Position numbers and translations under genes: made by a program
DNA from: Roseicyclus marinus
GTDB taxonomy: Bacteria; Pseudomonadota; Alphaproteobacteria; Rhodobacterales; Rhodobacteraceae
Assembly: GCF_036322625.1 (NCBI RefSeq)
Contig: NZ_AP027266.1
Location: 2,173,001 to 2,237,000, forward strand
DNA: 64,000 nucleotides
Direction: 5' to 3'
Part shown: piece by piece, positions 34,723 through 43,478 of the stretch
How the letters are laid out: every line of letters starts with the position of its first letter
Numbering within the stretch: the stretch's first letter is position 1
Notes under the pieces: generated by a model
Seen by the model: only the letters and a program-made list of their open reading frames with translations
What the model was told of the DNA's origin: nothing
Databases searched by the model: none

Positions 34723-35714
34723 CCCCCCATCGCCCCCTACCCGTCGGGCGCAAGGCCCGCATCGCCGTGCTGGACGATTACATGGGGGTCGCCCATCGGC
34801 TGGCCGATTGGGACCGTCTTGCCGATCGGGCCGAGGTGACATTTCTGACCAAGGCCATCGCCCCCGAGGCGCTGGTGGCCACCTTGGCCCCCTATGATGC
34901 GATCTGCCTGCTGCGCGAGCGCACCGACTTTCCCGGCGACGTGCTGCGCGCGCTGCCGAACCTCAAGGCGATCGCGGCGACCGGTCGGCAGAACCGCACG
35001 CTCGACAGCGCGACCGCCGCCGAACTGGGCATCCCGGTGATGACGACGGATGGCAGCGGCAATGGCGTCTATGCCACGGTGGAACTGGCCTGGGGTCTGA
35101 TCCTGGGCCTTGCACGCCATATCCCCGAGGAATCGGCGGCGATGCGCGCGGGCGGCTGGCAGACGCGGCTCGGCCATGCACTTTATGGCCGGACACTGGG
35201 TCTGGTCGGCCTGGGCAAGCTTGGCTCGCGGATGGCGATGGTTGCGCGCGCCTTCGGGATGGAAGTCATCGCCTGGAGCCCGAACCTGACGCCCGAGCGC
35301 GCCGAGGCCGGTGGCGCGACCCATGCCGACAAGGCGACGCTGTTCGCAACGGCCGACATCGTGTCGCTTCACCTGGTGCTGGGGCCAAGCACGCGCGGCA
35401 TCGTGGGGGCCGCCGATATCGCGCGGATGCAACCCCACGCCCTGCTGATCAACACGGCGCGCGGACCGCTGGTGGACGAGGCCGCGCTGCGCCAAGCCTT
35501 GCAGGACGGGCGGATCGCGGGGGCGGGCATCGATGTCTATGACCGCGAACCCCTGCCTTCGGACGCGCCGATCCGGACCACGCCCCGCACATTGTTGACC
35601 CCGCACCTTGGCTATGCGGTGCAGGAAACATTCGAAAGCTTCTACCGGCAGACGGTCGAAAACCTTGACGGTTGGCTGGACGGAGCGCCGCGCCGGCTGC
35701 TGTCCACGACGTGA
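34719..35714 (+). CDS. D-2-hydroxyacid dehydrogenase family protein
   Basis: This 331-residue enzyme has the split catalytic domain and central Rossmann fold of the D-2-hydroxyacid dehydrogenases. NAD-binding is GLVGLGKLGSRMA (about 164-176). The catalytic Arg is in the RQNRTL/NTARGPLVDEAAL region, the Glu in VYDREPLP, and the His in LLTPHLGY. It would interconvert a D-2-hydroxy acid and a 2-oxo acid with NAD(H); the substrate is unknown. Start ATG 34719 overlaps the AbrB stop codon. An open frame continues far upstream, but those codons lie inside lysR and abrB. A terminator-like hairpin follows immediately. Confidence 0.92.
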   Translation: MTPHRPLPVGRKARIAVLDDYMGVAHRLADWDRLADRAEVTFLTKAIAPEALVATLAPYDAICLLRERTDFPGDVLRALPNLKAIAATGRQNRTLDSATAAELGIPVMTTDGSGNGVYATVELAWGLILGLARHIPEESAAMRAGGWQTRLGHALYGRTLGLVGLGKLGSRMAMVARAFGMEVIAWSPNLTPERAEAGGATHADKATLFATADIVSLHLVLGPSTRGIVGAADIARMQPHALLINTARGPLVDEAALRQALQDGRIAGAGIDVYDREPLPSDAPIRTTPRTLLTPHLGYAVQETFESFYRQTVENLDGWLDGAPRRLLSTT

Positions 35715-35745
35715 AAGGGCCGGCCCCCGCAAGGACCGGCCCCTT
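35715..35745. terminator. Bidirectional hairpin between the dehydrogenase and tctC
   Basis: AAGGGCCGG (35715-35723) pairs with CCGGCCCCTT (35736-35745) with one bulged base. It lies between two convergent genes; the AAG/CTT ends give short A/T flanks on both strands. Confidence 0.65.
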
Positions 35746-35766
35746 CCTCGTCTTTCCGGCTGGGGG

Positions 35767-36720
35767 TTACTGGCCGATGCCGCGCGCCTCGGCCAGATCG
35801 GCCCAGATCTGCAGGTCGCGCAGGTAGACCTCGCGGAATTCGGTCGGCGACAAGTCACCGGCCAGCGCGTAATTGTCCGTCAGGAGCGCCTGCATCGAGT
35901 CCGTCGCCATGGCGGTGGCGAAATCGGCGTTGATGCGGTCGGCCAGCGCGGGATCCATGCCGCCGGGGCCAAAGAGCGCGACCCAGCCTTGCAGTTCCAC
36001 ACCCTCGATCCCGGCTTCGCCGCTCGACTGGATGTCGGGCAGCAGCGAGAAGCGTTCGGGCGCGAGGACCGCCAGGGCCTTGACGCGGCCGTCGTTCACA
36101 TAGGGCATGACGCTGGCCGTGGTCGAAATGTAGGTGTCGCTGTGGCCGCCCATCATGTTGGTCTGCGCCTCGCCGCCGCCGGAGAAATGGATCACCTCGG
36201 CGGGCAGATCGGCGGCCTGGATCAGCAATTCGGACATGAAGTGGCTGGAGCTGCCGGGACCGGCGGTGCCAAGGAACATCGGGCGTTCCTGCGCCTCGGC
36301 CAGAAAGCCGGTCAGGTCATTGGACTGCACATTGGCCCCGCCGACCAGGACATAGGGGCTGGTGATCAGGAGCGAGATGGGGGTCACATCCTCGATCGGG
36401 TCGTATTGCAGTTCGGCCTGGATGGCGGGGGCGGTCGTGATCGCGGCGGTGTTGATCAGCAGCGTATGGCCATCGGGTTCGGCCTGCGTCATCGCCGTGG
36501 TGCCGATCATGGAACCCGCACCGGAGCGGTTTTCCACCACCACGGGCTGGCCCCAGATCTGTTCCAGCTCGATGGCGATGGACCGCGCGGTCAGGTCGGT
36601 GGACCCGCCGGTGCCATAGGGCACGATGATCGTGACAGGTCCGGTCGGGAACGTGTCTTGCGCGAACGCCGCGGTCGTCGTCAAAAGCGCGCCGAGCGCT
36701 GCGGCTGCCAGGGTCTTCAT
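35767..36720 (-). CDS. tctC: Tripartite tricarboxylate transporter substrate-binding protein (TctC/Bug)
   Basis: This 317-residue periplasmic protein has a signal peptide (residues 1-20, ending AFA-QD) and the Bug fold. Typical strings are VTIIVPYGTGGSTDLTAR (about 29-46), VVVENRSGAGSMIG, LLINTAAITTAP, FLGTAGPGSSSHFMSELL (ligand loop) and ALAVLAPERFSLLPDI. Bug proteins bind carboxylates or other small acids and deliver them to TctAB. The ribosome site GGAGGAGG lies just before ATG 36720. It is the last gene of tctB-tctA-tctC. The ligand is not predictable. Confidence 0.94.
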   Translation of the reverse strand: MKTLAAAALGALLTTTAAFAQDTFPTGPVTIIVPYGTGGSTDLTARSIAIELEQIWGQPVVVENRSGAGSMIGTTAMTQAEPDGHTLLINTAAITTAPAIQAELQYDPIEDVTPISLLITSPYVLVGGANVQSNDLTGFLAEAQERPMFLGTAGPGSSSHFMSELLIQAADLPAEVIHFSGGGEAQTNMMGGHSDTYISTTASVMPYVNDGRVKALAVLAPERFSLLPDIQSSGEAGIEGVELQGWVALFGPGGMDPALADRINADFATAMATDSMQALLTDNYALAGDLSPTEFREVYLRDLQIWADLAEARGIGQ

Positions 36721-36792
36721 GGGGTGGTCTCCTCCTCCGGTTGAACTTTCACGCGTCTGCGTGTCGAGACGGTTCAGGGGTCCGCGCCCTCC

Positions 36793-38325
36793 TCAGCGCT
36801 TGCCCCCGACCGATGTGTGAGCCGCTGCGGCCAGACGGCGGCGGTGGCGCTGCACCGCCCCAAAAACCGTCCAGACCAACATCAACGCGGCCAATGCCAG
36901 CACAGTGCCCGCCATCGGGCGTTCAAGGATCGCGGTGAAATCGCCGCGCGCCAGCACCATCGCGCGGCGGAACTGGATCTCGAGCAGGGGGCCGAGCACG
37001 AACCCCAGCAGCAAGGGGGCCGCAGGCAGGCTGGCCAGCCGCATGGCATAGCCCAGCACCCCAAAGCCCAACACCATCAGCACGTCTGCGGGATTGGTGC
37101 GCACGCTGTAGGCCCCGATGCAGATGAACACGAGAATGGCGGGATAGAGATAGTGATAGGGCACCAGCAACAACCGCACCCAAAGACCGATCAGCGGCAG
37201 GTTCAGCACCAAAAGGAGCAGGTTGCCGATCCAGAAGCTCATGATGAGCCCCCAGAACAGCGCGGGTTGCTGCACGATCAGCGTCGGCCCCGGCTGGATG
37301 CCGTGAACCATCAGCGCGCCCAGCATCAGCGCCATGGTGGCGCTGCCCGGAATGCCCAGCGTCAGGGTCGGGATAAAGGCTGTCTGATCGGCGGAATTGT
37401 TGGCCGTCTCGGGCGCGACGATGCCTTCGATAGCCCCTGTGCCGAAGCGTTCGGGGGTCTTGGACACGCGCTTTTCGACGGCATAGGCCATGAAGGCCGC
37501 GATCGAGGGTCCGGTGCCCGGCAGCGCGCCGAAGAAGGCCCCGATGGAGGATCCGCGCAGGCCCGGCATCCAGGACCGGCGCCAGTCGTCGCGGGTGGGC
37601 ATCATGTTCTTCCACTTGGCGCTCGACTTGTCGATCTTGTCGCTGCGCGCGGCACCGACCGAGGACAGGATCTCGCCGATGCCGAACAGGCCCATGGCCA
37701 TTGCGCTGATGCCGAAACCGTCCAGAAGGCTCATGGAGCCGAAGGTGAAGCGCGCCGCCCCGCTCTGGCTGTCGGTGCCCACGGTCGCGATCAGCATGCC
37801 GAGGATCACCATGGCCAAGCCCTTGGCGGGCGAGGCATTGGCGATGGTCGAGGCCGCCACAAGACCAAGCACCATCAGCGCGAAATATTCCGCCGGGCCG
37901 AAGGTCAGCGCGTAATCGGCGATGATGGGGGAAAACAGGCTCAGGATGATGATGCCGATGGACCCGCCCGCGAAGGACGCGATGGTGGTCATGAACAGCG
38001 CAACCCCCGCCCGCCCCTGCTGGGCCATCGGATAGCCGTCGAGGCAGGTCACCGCCGAGGAGGTCGCCCCGGGGATGTTGAGCAGGATCGATGCGGTCGA
38101 CCCGCCATAGGTCGTTCCGTAATAGATGCCCGCCAGCATGATGAGCGCTGCGGTGGGATCGAGGTAGAAGGTGATGGGAAACAGCATCGAGATCGCGGCC
38201 AGCGGACCGACGCCGGGGATCACGCCCACGAACGTGCCGAGAAACACGCCCAGGAAACAGAACAGCAGGTTGGTCGGCGAGAGCGCCGTTTCCAGGCCGA
38301 GGGCGAAATTCGCGAGCAGTTCCAT
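36793..38325 (-). CDS. tctA: Tripartite tricarboxylate transporter large permease TctA
   Basis: This 510-residue permease has about 12 membrane helices in the TctA arrangement. It begins MELLANFALGLETALSPTNLLFCFLGVFLGTFVGVIPGVGPLAAISMLFP and contains the repeated GALPGTGPSIAAFMAYAVEKR block. Both G-x-x-P-G-x-G-P loops are expected in the substrate path. It works with TctB and the periplasmic binder TctC and is driven by an ion gradient. Start ATG 38325 overlaps the tctB stop by one base, so the pair is coupled. A 72-bp gap separates it from tctC. Confidence 0.95.
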   Translation of the reverse strand: MELLANFALGLETALSPTNLLFCFLGVFLGTFVGVIPGVGPLAAISMLFPITFYLDPTAALIMLAGIYYGTTYGGSTASILLNIPGATSSAVTCLDGYPMAQQGRAGVALFMTTIASFAGGSIGIIILSLFSPIIADYALTFGPAEYFALMVLGLVAASTIANASPAKGLAMVILGMLIATVGTDSQSGAARFTFGSMSLLDGFGISAMAMGLFGIGEILSSVGAARSDKIDKSSAKWKNMMPTRDDWRRSWMPGLRGSSIGAFFGALPGTGPSIAAFMAYAVEKRVSKTPERFGTGAIEGIVAPETANNSADQTAFIPTLTLGIPGSATMALMLGALMVHGIQPGPTLIVQQPALFWGLIMSFWIGNLLLLVLNLPLIGLWVRLLLVPYHYLYPAILVFICIGAYSVRTNPADVLMVLGFGVLGYAMRLASLPAAPLLLGFVLGPLLEIQFRRAMVLARGDFTAILERPMAGTVLALAALMLVWTVFGAVQRHRRRLAAAAHTSVGGKR

Positions 38326-38816
38326 CAGAACGGCCAGTCGAAAGCCGGCATGCTCAACCGCAGACCCGCGATGAAGACACCCCAGGTGAGCGCCGCCATG
38401 GCAGCCCCCAGAAGGAGCGCGCGGCTGGCCGAGAGCTTGACCTCTGCAAGGGTGGCGATGACCGTCGTGACCATGACCGCAGGCACCAGCCCGAAGGGCT
38501 CGATCATCAGCGCAAAGGCCAGAACGGCCGCCGACAGGAACACCATCGGCCGCAGGCGCAGATTGGCGGCCTCGCCCCGCTGACCCCACGCAGGCAGGGC
38601 AATAGCAAGGCCGAAGGCCGCGAGGATCACGCCAAGCGACACGGGCATCATGCCCGGTCCCATTCTTGACACCGTTCCCAGCGCATAATGCGACAGCGCA
38701 TAGAGCGCCGCCCCGGTCCCGGCGAGGATCAGAAACAGGCCTGCAAAGATGTCACGGTAATTGCGATCCAGCACCGCCGTACTCCCCTCCGGCAGGGGCA
38801 AGGCCCCGTTGATCAT
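38325..38816 (-). CDS. tctB: Tripartite tricarboxylate transporter small subunit TctB
   Basis: This 163-residue protein has four hydrophobic helices of the TctB pattern: DIFAGLFLILAGTGAALYALSHYALGTVSRMGPGMMPVSLGVILAAFGLAIALP, then VFLSAAVLAFALMIEPFGLVPAVMVTTVIATLA and LLLGAAMAALTWGVFI. It is the first gene of the tct operon and overlaps tctA by one base. ATG 38816 is used; a GTG 45 bases later (VLDRNYRD) would give a shorter N-terminus closer to many homologs. Confidence 0.9.
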   Translation of the reverse strand: MINGALPLPEGSTAVLDRNYRDIFAGLFLILAGTGAALYALSHYALGTVSRMGPGMMPVSLGVILAAFGLAIALPAWGQRGEAANLRLRPMVFLSAAVLAFALMIEPFGLVPAVMVTTVIATLAEVKLSASRALLLGAAMAALTWGVFIAGLRLSMPAFDWPF

Positions 38817-38940
38817 GACCTTCGAGCCATCCCGCCCCGCGCACAACATGCGAAATAGCGGGCGAGCATAACAAACGGTAAGGCTCAAGCCACGGGGAGC
38901 ATGGCTTGCCTGCCGCGCCGTCGCGCGCAACAAGACGGGC

Positions 38941-39354
38941 ATGGAACAGGATCTGATCGCCGCGGGATGGACGCTCGACCCCGATGACGGGTTCGTCGGG
39001 CATGTGGGGGGGCTTTGGCGGCGCGAAGTCGGCGCGGATACGCAGGTCGCCTTCATCGCGCGCCCCTTCCATGCGAACCGCAACGGGGTGGTGCATGGGG
39101 GCATGTTGATGACCTTCATCGACCGCGCCATGGGCCAGAGGGCCCGCAAGGTCACGGGTGCGGTGCGTGGCGCGACGGTCAGCCTCACGCACCAGTTCCT
39201 TGCCCCTGTCCGCATCGGCGATCTGGTCGTGATGACGCCGGAGGTGGTTCGCCAGACATCGAAAATGGTGTTCCTGACCGGCACGGCCCATGTCGGCGAG
39301 GAACCCGTGGTGCAGGCGCAGGGCGTCTGGCGCGTGACCTTCAGCGTCCCGTGA
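38941..39354 (+). CDS. PaaI-type hotdog thioesterase
   Basis: This 137-residue protein has the hotdog fold signatures GVVHGGMLMTFIDRAMGQRA (about 50-69; HGG is the family mark and the Asp in FIDRA the usual acid) and VSLTHQFLAPVRIGD. It would hydrolyse an acyl-CoA thioester, probably clearing CoA esters in the catabolic block. ATG 38941 lies 124 bp from the divergent tctB start. It converges with the ADP-forming ligase gene at 39361, leaving only six bases between stop codons. Confidence 0.88.
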   Translation: MEQDLIAAGWTLDPDDGFVGHVGGLWRREVGADTQVAFIARPFHANRNGVVHGGMLMTFIDRAMGQRARKVTGAVRGATVSLTHQFLAPVRIGDLVVMTPEVVRQTSKMVFLTGTAHVGEEPVVQAQGVWRVTFSVP

Positions 39355-39360
39355 ACGCGG

Positions 39361-41436
39361 TCATTCGCGCAAGACGACCAAGCCATCCGCCGCCGCGACG
39401 CCCCGCCCCTCGGGGAGGACGAAAAGCGGGTTGATCTCGGCCTCTTCCAGCTTGTGACCCAGGGCAACGCCCATGCGGGCCAAGGCCTCGATCGCGCCGA
39501 CAAGCGCGGCCACGTCATGGGCAGGCGCACCGCGCCAGCCCGCAAGGCGCTGCGCGATGCGCAGGTCCGCCACCATCCCGGCGGCCTCGCCCTCGGCAAG
39601 GGGCAGGAGCCGGATCGTGCTGTCGCCCCAGAGCTCTGCCTCCACCCCGCCTGCGCCCAGCAAGATCAGCGGCCCGAGCTGCGGATCGCGGCGCAGGCCA
39701 AGGATCATCTCGACCCCGCCGGTGACCATCGCCTGCACGAGATATCCCTCGGGCCGGGGCAAGCCCTGTGCCGCCAGCCCCCGCGCCATGTCGTCGAGCG
39801 CCGCGCCGATGGTTTCGGCGCTCAGGCCGATCCGCACGCCGCCCACGTCGGATTTGTGCAAGATCCTGCGCGACACCAGCTTCAGAACCACCGGCCCGCC
39901 CAGATCGCGCGCAACCTCTTGGGCCTCGGTCGCGGTCTGCACCATCCGGCCTTGGGCACTGGTCAGGCCAAAGGCGTCAAAGAGCGCGCGCGCCTCGACC
40001 TCCGTCAGGGTGCCGCCCGGAAGATTGTCGGGACAGGTGGCCACGGGCTGCAGCGCTGGCCCCGGCGCCGGCGGCGGCAGCGCCGCGCTGAGGACCGTGG
40101 CACAGGTTTCGGGCGCGGCAAAGGCCGGCACGCCTTCGCGGTTCAAGAGGTCGACGATATGGGGGGCATGCGGGCTGACATAGGCGATCAGGGGCTTTTG
40201 GCTTGCCGCGGCCCCTGCCCGGATCGCGCCCACCGCCACGTCGGGGCGCGCAAGCGCCGACGATCCGACAACGACCACCACCCCGTCGATCCCCGGCGCA
40301 TCCAGAAGCGCCTGTGTCGCCGCGGTCATGATGGCGGGTTCCACCCCTGCAAGCGTCAGATCGACCGGGTTGCCGGTCATCGGGGCGTCATGGCCCAGAA
40401 GCCCCGCCAATGTGTCGGCCGTGGCGGCATCGAGGTCCGGCACCTCCAGCCCGAGCATCCCGCAATTGTCGGCGACAAGGCTGCCGGCCCCGCCGGTCGA
40501 GGTCAGGATGGCGATGCGCCCGCCCGCCAGCCGCCGTCCGCTGGCCAGCATCGCGGGCAGGTCCAGCAGGTCGGAAAAGCTCTGGGCACGGATCGCCCCC
40601 ACCTGCCGGAAGAGCGCATCATAGACCCGGTCTTCGCCCGCCATGGCCCCGGTGTGCGACACGGCCGCGCGCGCGCCCGCACCGGACCGCCCGACCTTGT
40701 AGACCACCAATGGCTTGCCCGCATCCCGCGCAGCCAGCGCCGCGGCGCGGAAGCGGTCGACGGACCGTATGCCTTCGACATAGGCGGCGATGACCTTCGT
40801 GCCGGGATCGGCGGCATAGGCCGCGATCAGATCGGCGATATCGAGATCGGCCTCGTTCCCGGTCGAGGCGAGGCGGCGGAACCCGATCCCGCGCGCAGCA
40901 CCCCGCGACAGGAGCGCACCCAGAATGCCGCCGCTCTGGGAGGCGACGGAGATGCCCCCCACGGGGATGTCGCGCAATTCAAGGGCGCCGCTGGCCGACA
41001 GCACGATACCGCGCGACAGGTCCATCGCCCCGATCGTATTGGGCCCAAGGAGCCGCATGTTCCCCGCAGCCTTTCGAAGCGCATCCTGCCGGGCCTTGCC
41101 CTCCGCGCCGGTTTCGCCATAGCCGCTGGCCAGAACGATGGCGAGCTTGCAGCCCCGCGCCGCCAGATCGCGGACCGCAGCCTCGGCGCGTTCGACCCCC
41201 AGAAGCACGATGGCCACATCGGGCGCGCCGGGCAGGTCGGCGACAGAGGCGTAGCACGGCAGGCCGTCGATCTCGGCCACGCGCGGATTGACGGGCCAGA
41301 TGCCGCCCGAAAACCCGTGCTTGTGCAGGTAGGCGACGGGACGCCCGCCGGTTTTCGCGGGATCGGCGGAGGCCCCCACGATGGCGACGCTTTCGGGCGC
41401 CCAAAGGGCTGTCAGCGCCTCTTGCAGACCGGTCAT
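39361..41436 (-). CDS. ADP-forming acyl-CoA synthetase, fused alpha-beta (copy 1)
   Basis: This 691-residue protein has the fused layout. It begins with a CoA-binding domain (about 10-135, SVAIVGASADPAKTGGRPVAYL), followed by a succinyl-CoA-ligase-like domain with phosphohistidine motif VSHTGAMAGEDRVYDALFRQ (about 255-275) and a second ligase-like domain (about 290-450). An ATP-grasp_5 domain makes up the C-terminus (about 470-690, VVLKLVSRRILHKSDVGGVRIGL, EAEINPLFVLPEG). It makes acyl-CoA from acid, CoA and ATP, giving ADP and Pi. It is the last gene of thiolase-ACAD-ACS-HCDH-ACS and overlaps the previous stop by ATGA. A paralog of the same design lies two genes upstream. Confidence 0.9.
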   Translation of the reverse strand: MTGLQEALTALWAPESVAIVGASADPAKTGGRPVAYLHKHGFSGGIWPVNPRVAEIDGLPCYASVADLPGAPDVAIVLLGVERAEAAVRDLAARGCKLAIVLASGYGETGAEGKARQDALRKAAGNMRLLGPNTIGAMDLSRGIVLSASGALELRDIPVGGISVASQSGGILGALLSRGAARGIGFRRLASTGNEADLDIADLIAAYAADPGTKVIAAYVEGIRSVDRFRAAALAARDAGKPLVVYKVGRSGAGARAAVSHTGAMAGEDRVYDALFRQVGAIRAQSFSDLLDLPAMLASGRRLAGGRIAILTSTGGAGSLVADNCGMLGLEVPDLDAATADTLAGLLGHDAPMTGNPVDLTLAGVEPAIMTAATQALLDAPGIDGVVVVVGSSALARPDVAVGAIRAGAAASQKPLIAYVSPHAPHIVDLLNREGVPAFAAPETCATVLSAALPPPAPGPALQPVATCPDNLPGGTLTEVEARALFDAFGLTSAQGRMVQTATEAQEVARDLGGPVVLKLVSRRILHKSDVGGVRIGLSAETIGAALDDMARGLAAQGLPRPEGYLVQAMVTGGVEMILGLRRDPQLGPLILLGAGGVEAELWGDSTIRLLPLAEGEAAGMVADLRIAQRLAGWRGAPAHDVAALVGAIEALARMGVALGHKLEEAEINPLFVLPEGRGVAAADGLVVLRE

Positions 41437-43478
41437 CGCGTCACTCTCCCGTTTGTGCGTAAGTGTCCAAGGTCGCCCTTGCGCCGTCCCGGCCCTGCCA
41501 TGGCGGCGAAATCGGCGCAGGCTTGCGCCAGTGCCGGCCCATCTTGCTCAAGGGCCCAATGCACCGGCCCCCCGCGCCAGCGCGGGAAGCCGTAGCCGTT
41601 CACCAATGCCACGTCGATATCGCCGGGGCAGAGCGCGATCCCGTCCGCCACGACCAGCGCCGCCTCGTTCACGATGGCCGCCATGGCGCGCAGCACGATG
41701 TCTTGGGGCAGAAGCGCCTGGCGCGTGATGGTCTTGGCGTCGGAGGCTGCGAGGATCAGCGTCTCGACCTGCGGATCGGGGAGCGGGTTGCCGCCCTCGT
41801 AACGGTAAAAGCCCGCACCGGTTTTGCGGCCGAACCGTCCCGCCTCGCAGAGCTGGTCGGGGATCGTGACATAGCGGTCGCGCGGGTCGCGCGTGGCGGC
41901 CTGCGCGCGGCGCATGTTCCAGGCGATATCGAGACCCGAAAGATCCGCGACCTTGAAGGGCCCCATCGCAAAGCCGAAATCCTCCAGCGCGGCATCGACC
42001 TCATGGGGCAGCGCGCCATCCTCCAGCATGAATTCGCACGCCGACCTGTAGGCCGCGTAGATCCGGTTGCCGATGAAACCGAACCCGTTGCCCGCCTCGA
42101 CCGGTTGCTTGCCCAGCAGTTTCGCGACCGCGAAACCGGTGGCCATCGCCGCATCGCTGCTTGCCGTCGCGCGCACGATCTCCAAGAGCTTCATCACATG
42201 TGCCGGGCTGAAGAAATGCAGGCCGATGACGCGCTCGGGGTGGCTGATGGCCTGCGCCATGGCATCGATGTCCAGATAGGAGGTGTTGGTCGCCAGAACC
42301 GCGTCACGCCGCAACACGGTGTCGAGCCGCGAGAACAGCGCCTGTTTGACACCTGCATCCTCGAAAACCGCCTCGATCACCAGATCGCAAGGCGAAAGGG
42401 CCGCCAGATCGGTTCCCGCCTGCAGCCGCGCGCGGGCTTTGGCGGCGGTCTCAACGGTCAGCTTTCCACGCCGGACCGCGCCGGCCAGCGCCTCGTCGAT
42501 CCGCGCGATGCCCCGGTCGAGCGCCGCCGCGTCGGCATCGACCAGACAGACGGGCCGCCCGGACAGCAAGATCGCCGTGGCGATGCCCGCGCCCATCGTG
42601 CCGCTGCCGATCACGCCCAGCCGGTCGATGGGCAGGGGTTTCGCGCGCCGGTCGGGGTTGCCGCGCGCGGCCTCGCGTTCGGCAAAGAAGATATGGCGCA
42701 ACGCGCGCGCCTCGGGTGCCGTGCGCAGGTGTTGAAAGGTCGCGCGTTCGGCTGCCAGCCCATCCGCCACGGGCCCATTGCCCGCGGCGCGAACATGGGC
42801 GATGGCCGCCAGCACATGGGGTCGCGCGCGGTGGGATGCCTTTGCCACGGCCTCCTCGAGGCCTTCTGTCTCGGGGACGGGACGGTCGATGACCCGCCGC
42901 TTCTCGCCCGCAAGGCTCAGGGCCAGGGCCACAGCCTCGGCCCGGAGATCGCCGGTCGCAAGCGCGTCGATCATGCCCAGCGCCAGGGCAGGCTCGGCCG
43001 GAACGCGCACTGCCCCGGCGATCAGGCGGATCGCCTCGGGCCGACCCACGAGCCGCGGCAGTTTCTGCGTGCCGCCCGCGCCCGGAATGATGCCCAAGGC
43101 GGTCTCGGGCAGGCCTATGACGGTCCCTTGCGCCGCGACGCGCGCGTCACAGCCCAGCGCCAGCTCATAGCCGCCGCCCAAGGCCGCGCCGTGCAGCGCC
43201 GCGACAAAGGGCTTGGTGGCCCCTTCGATGGCCGCGATCACCTGCGGCATCTGCGGCGGATCAAGCGGAAGGTCGAATTCGCGCAGGTCCGAGCCCGAAA
43301 TGAAGCTGCGCCCGGCCCCGATCAGCACCGCACCGGTACATGTCTCGTCCGCCTCGACCGTCGCGATCGCCGAAAGCAGGCCCTTGCGCACGGCATGAGA
43401 GCCCGCGTTGACGGGCGGGTTGTCGATGACCAGCACGGCGATCGGGCCGTCCCTTTCCAGATGCACGGAACCTGCCAT
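41433..43478 (-). CDS. Fused enoyl-CoA hydratase/3-hydroxyacyl-CoA dehydrogenase
   Basis: This 681-residue protein has an N-terminal crotonase domain (about 1-190; ISGSDLREFD and ALHGAALGGGYELALGCDARVAA; E in GLPETALGIIPGAGGTQKLPR). A 3-hydroxyacyl-CoA dehydrogenase NAD domain follows (about 290-470; LGVIGSGTMGAGIATAILL, DLVIEAVFED, NTSYLDI, GLHFFSPAHVMKLLEIV). The last part is two HCDH C-terminal repeats. It catalyses the second and third steps of beta-oxidation, like FadJ/FadB. ATG 43478 shares a base with the preceding ligase stop (TGATG); a GTG one codon earlier is less likely. The first-domain glutamates look intact. Confidence 0.93.
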   Translation of the reverse strand: MAGSVHLERDGPIAVLVIDNPPVNAGSHAVRKGLLSAIATVEADETCTGAVLIGAGRSFISGSDLREFDLPLDPPQMPQVIAAIEGATKPFVAALHGAALGGGYELALGCDARVAAQGTVIGLPETALGIIPGAGGTQKLPRLVGRPEAIRLIAGAVRVPAEPALALGMIDALATGDLRAEAVALALSLAGEKRRVIDRPVPETEGLEEAVAKASHRARPHVLAAIAHVRAAGNGPVADGLAAERATFQHLRTAPEARALRHIFFAEREAARGNPDRRAKPLPIDRLGVIGSGTMGAGIATAILLSGRPVCLVDADAAALDRGIARIDEALAGAVRRGKLTVETAAKARARLQAGTDLAALSPCDLVIEAVFEDAGVKQALFSRLDTVLRRDAVLATNTSYLDIDAMAQAISHPERVIGLHFFSPAHVMKLLEIVRATASSDAAMATGFAVAKLLGKQPVEAGNGFGFIGNRIYAAYRSACEFMLEDGALPHEVDAALEDFGFAMGPFKVADLSGLDIAWNMRRAQAATRDPRDRYVTIPDQLCEAGRFGRKTGAGFYRYEGGNPLPDPQVETLILAASDAKTITRQALLPQDIVLRAMAAIVNEAALVVADGIALCPGDIDVALVNGYGFPRWRGGPVHWALEQDGPALAQACADFAAMAGPGRRKGDLGHLRTNGRVTR

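Noticed and set aside
36817-38583. A plus-strand open frame of about 588 codons
   Set aside because: It is antisense to tctA/tctB and shows low-complexity Arg/Gly/Glu/His composition.
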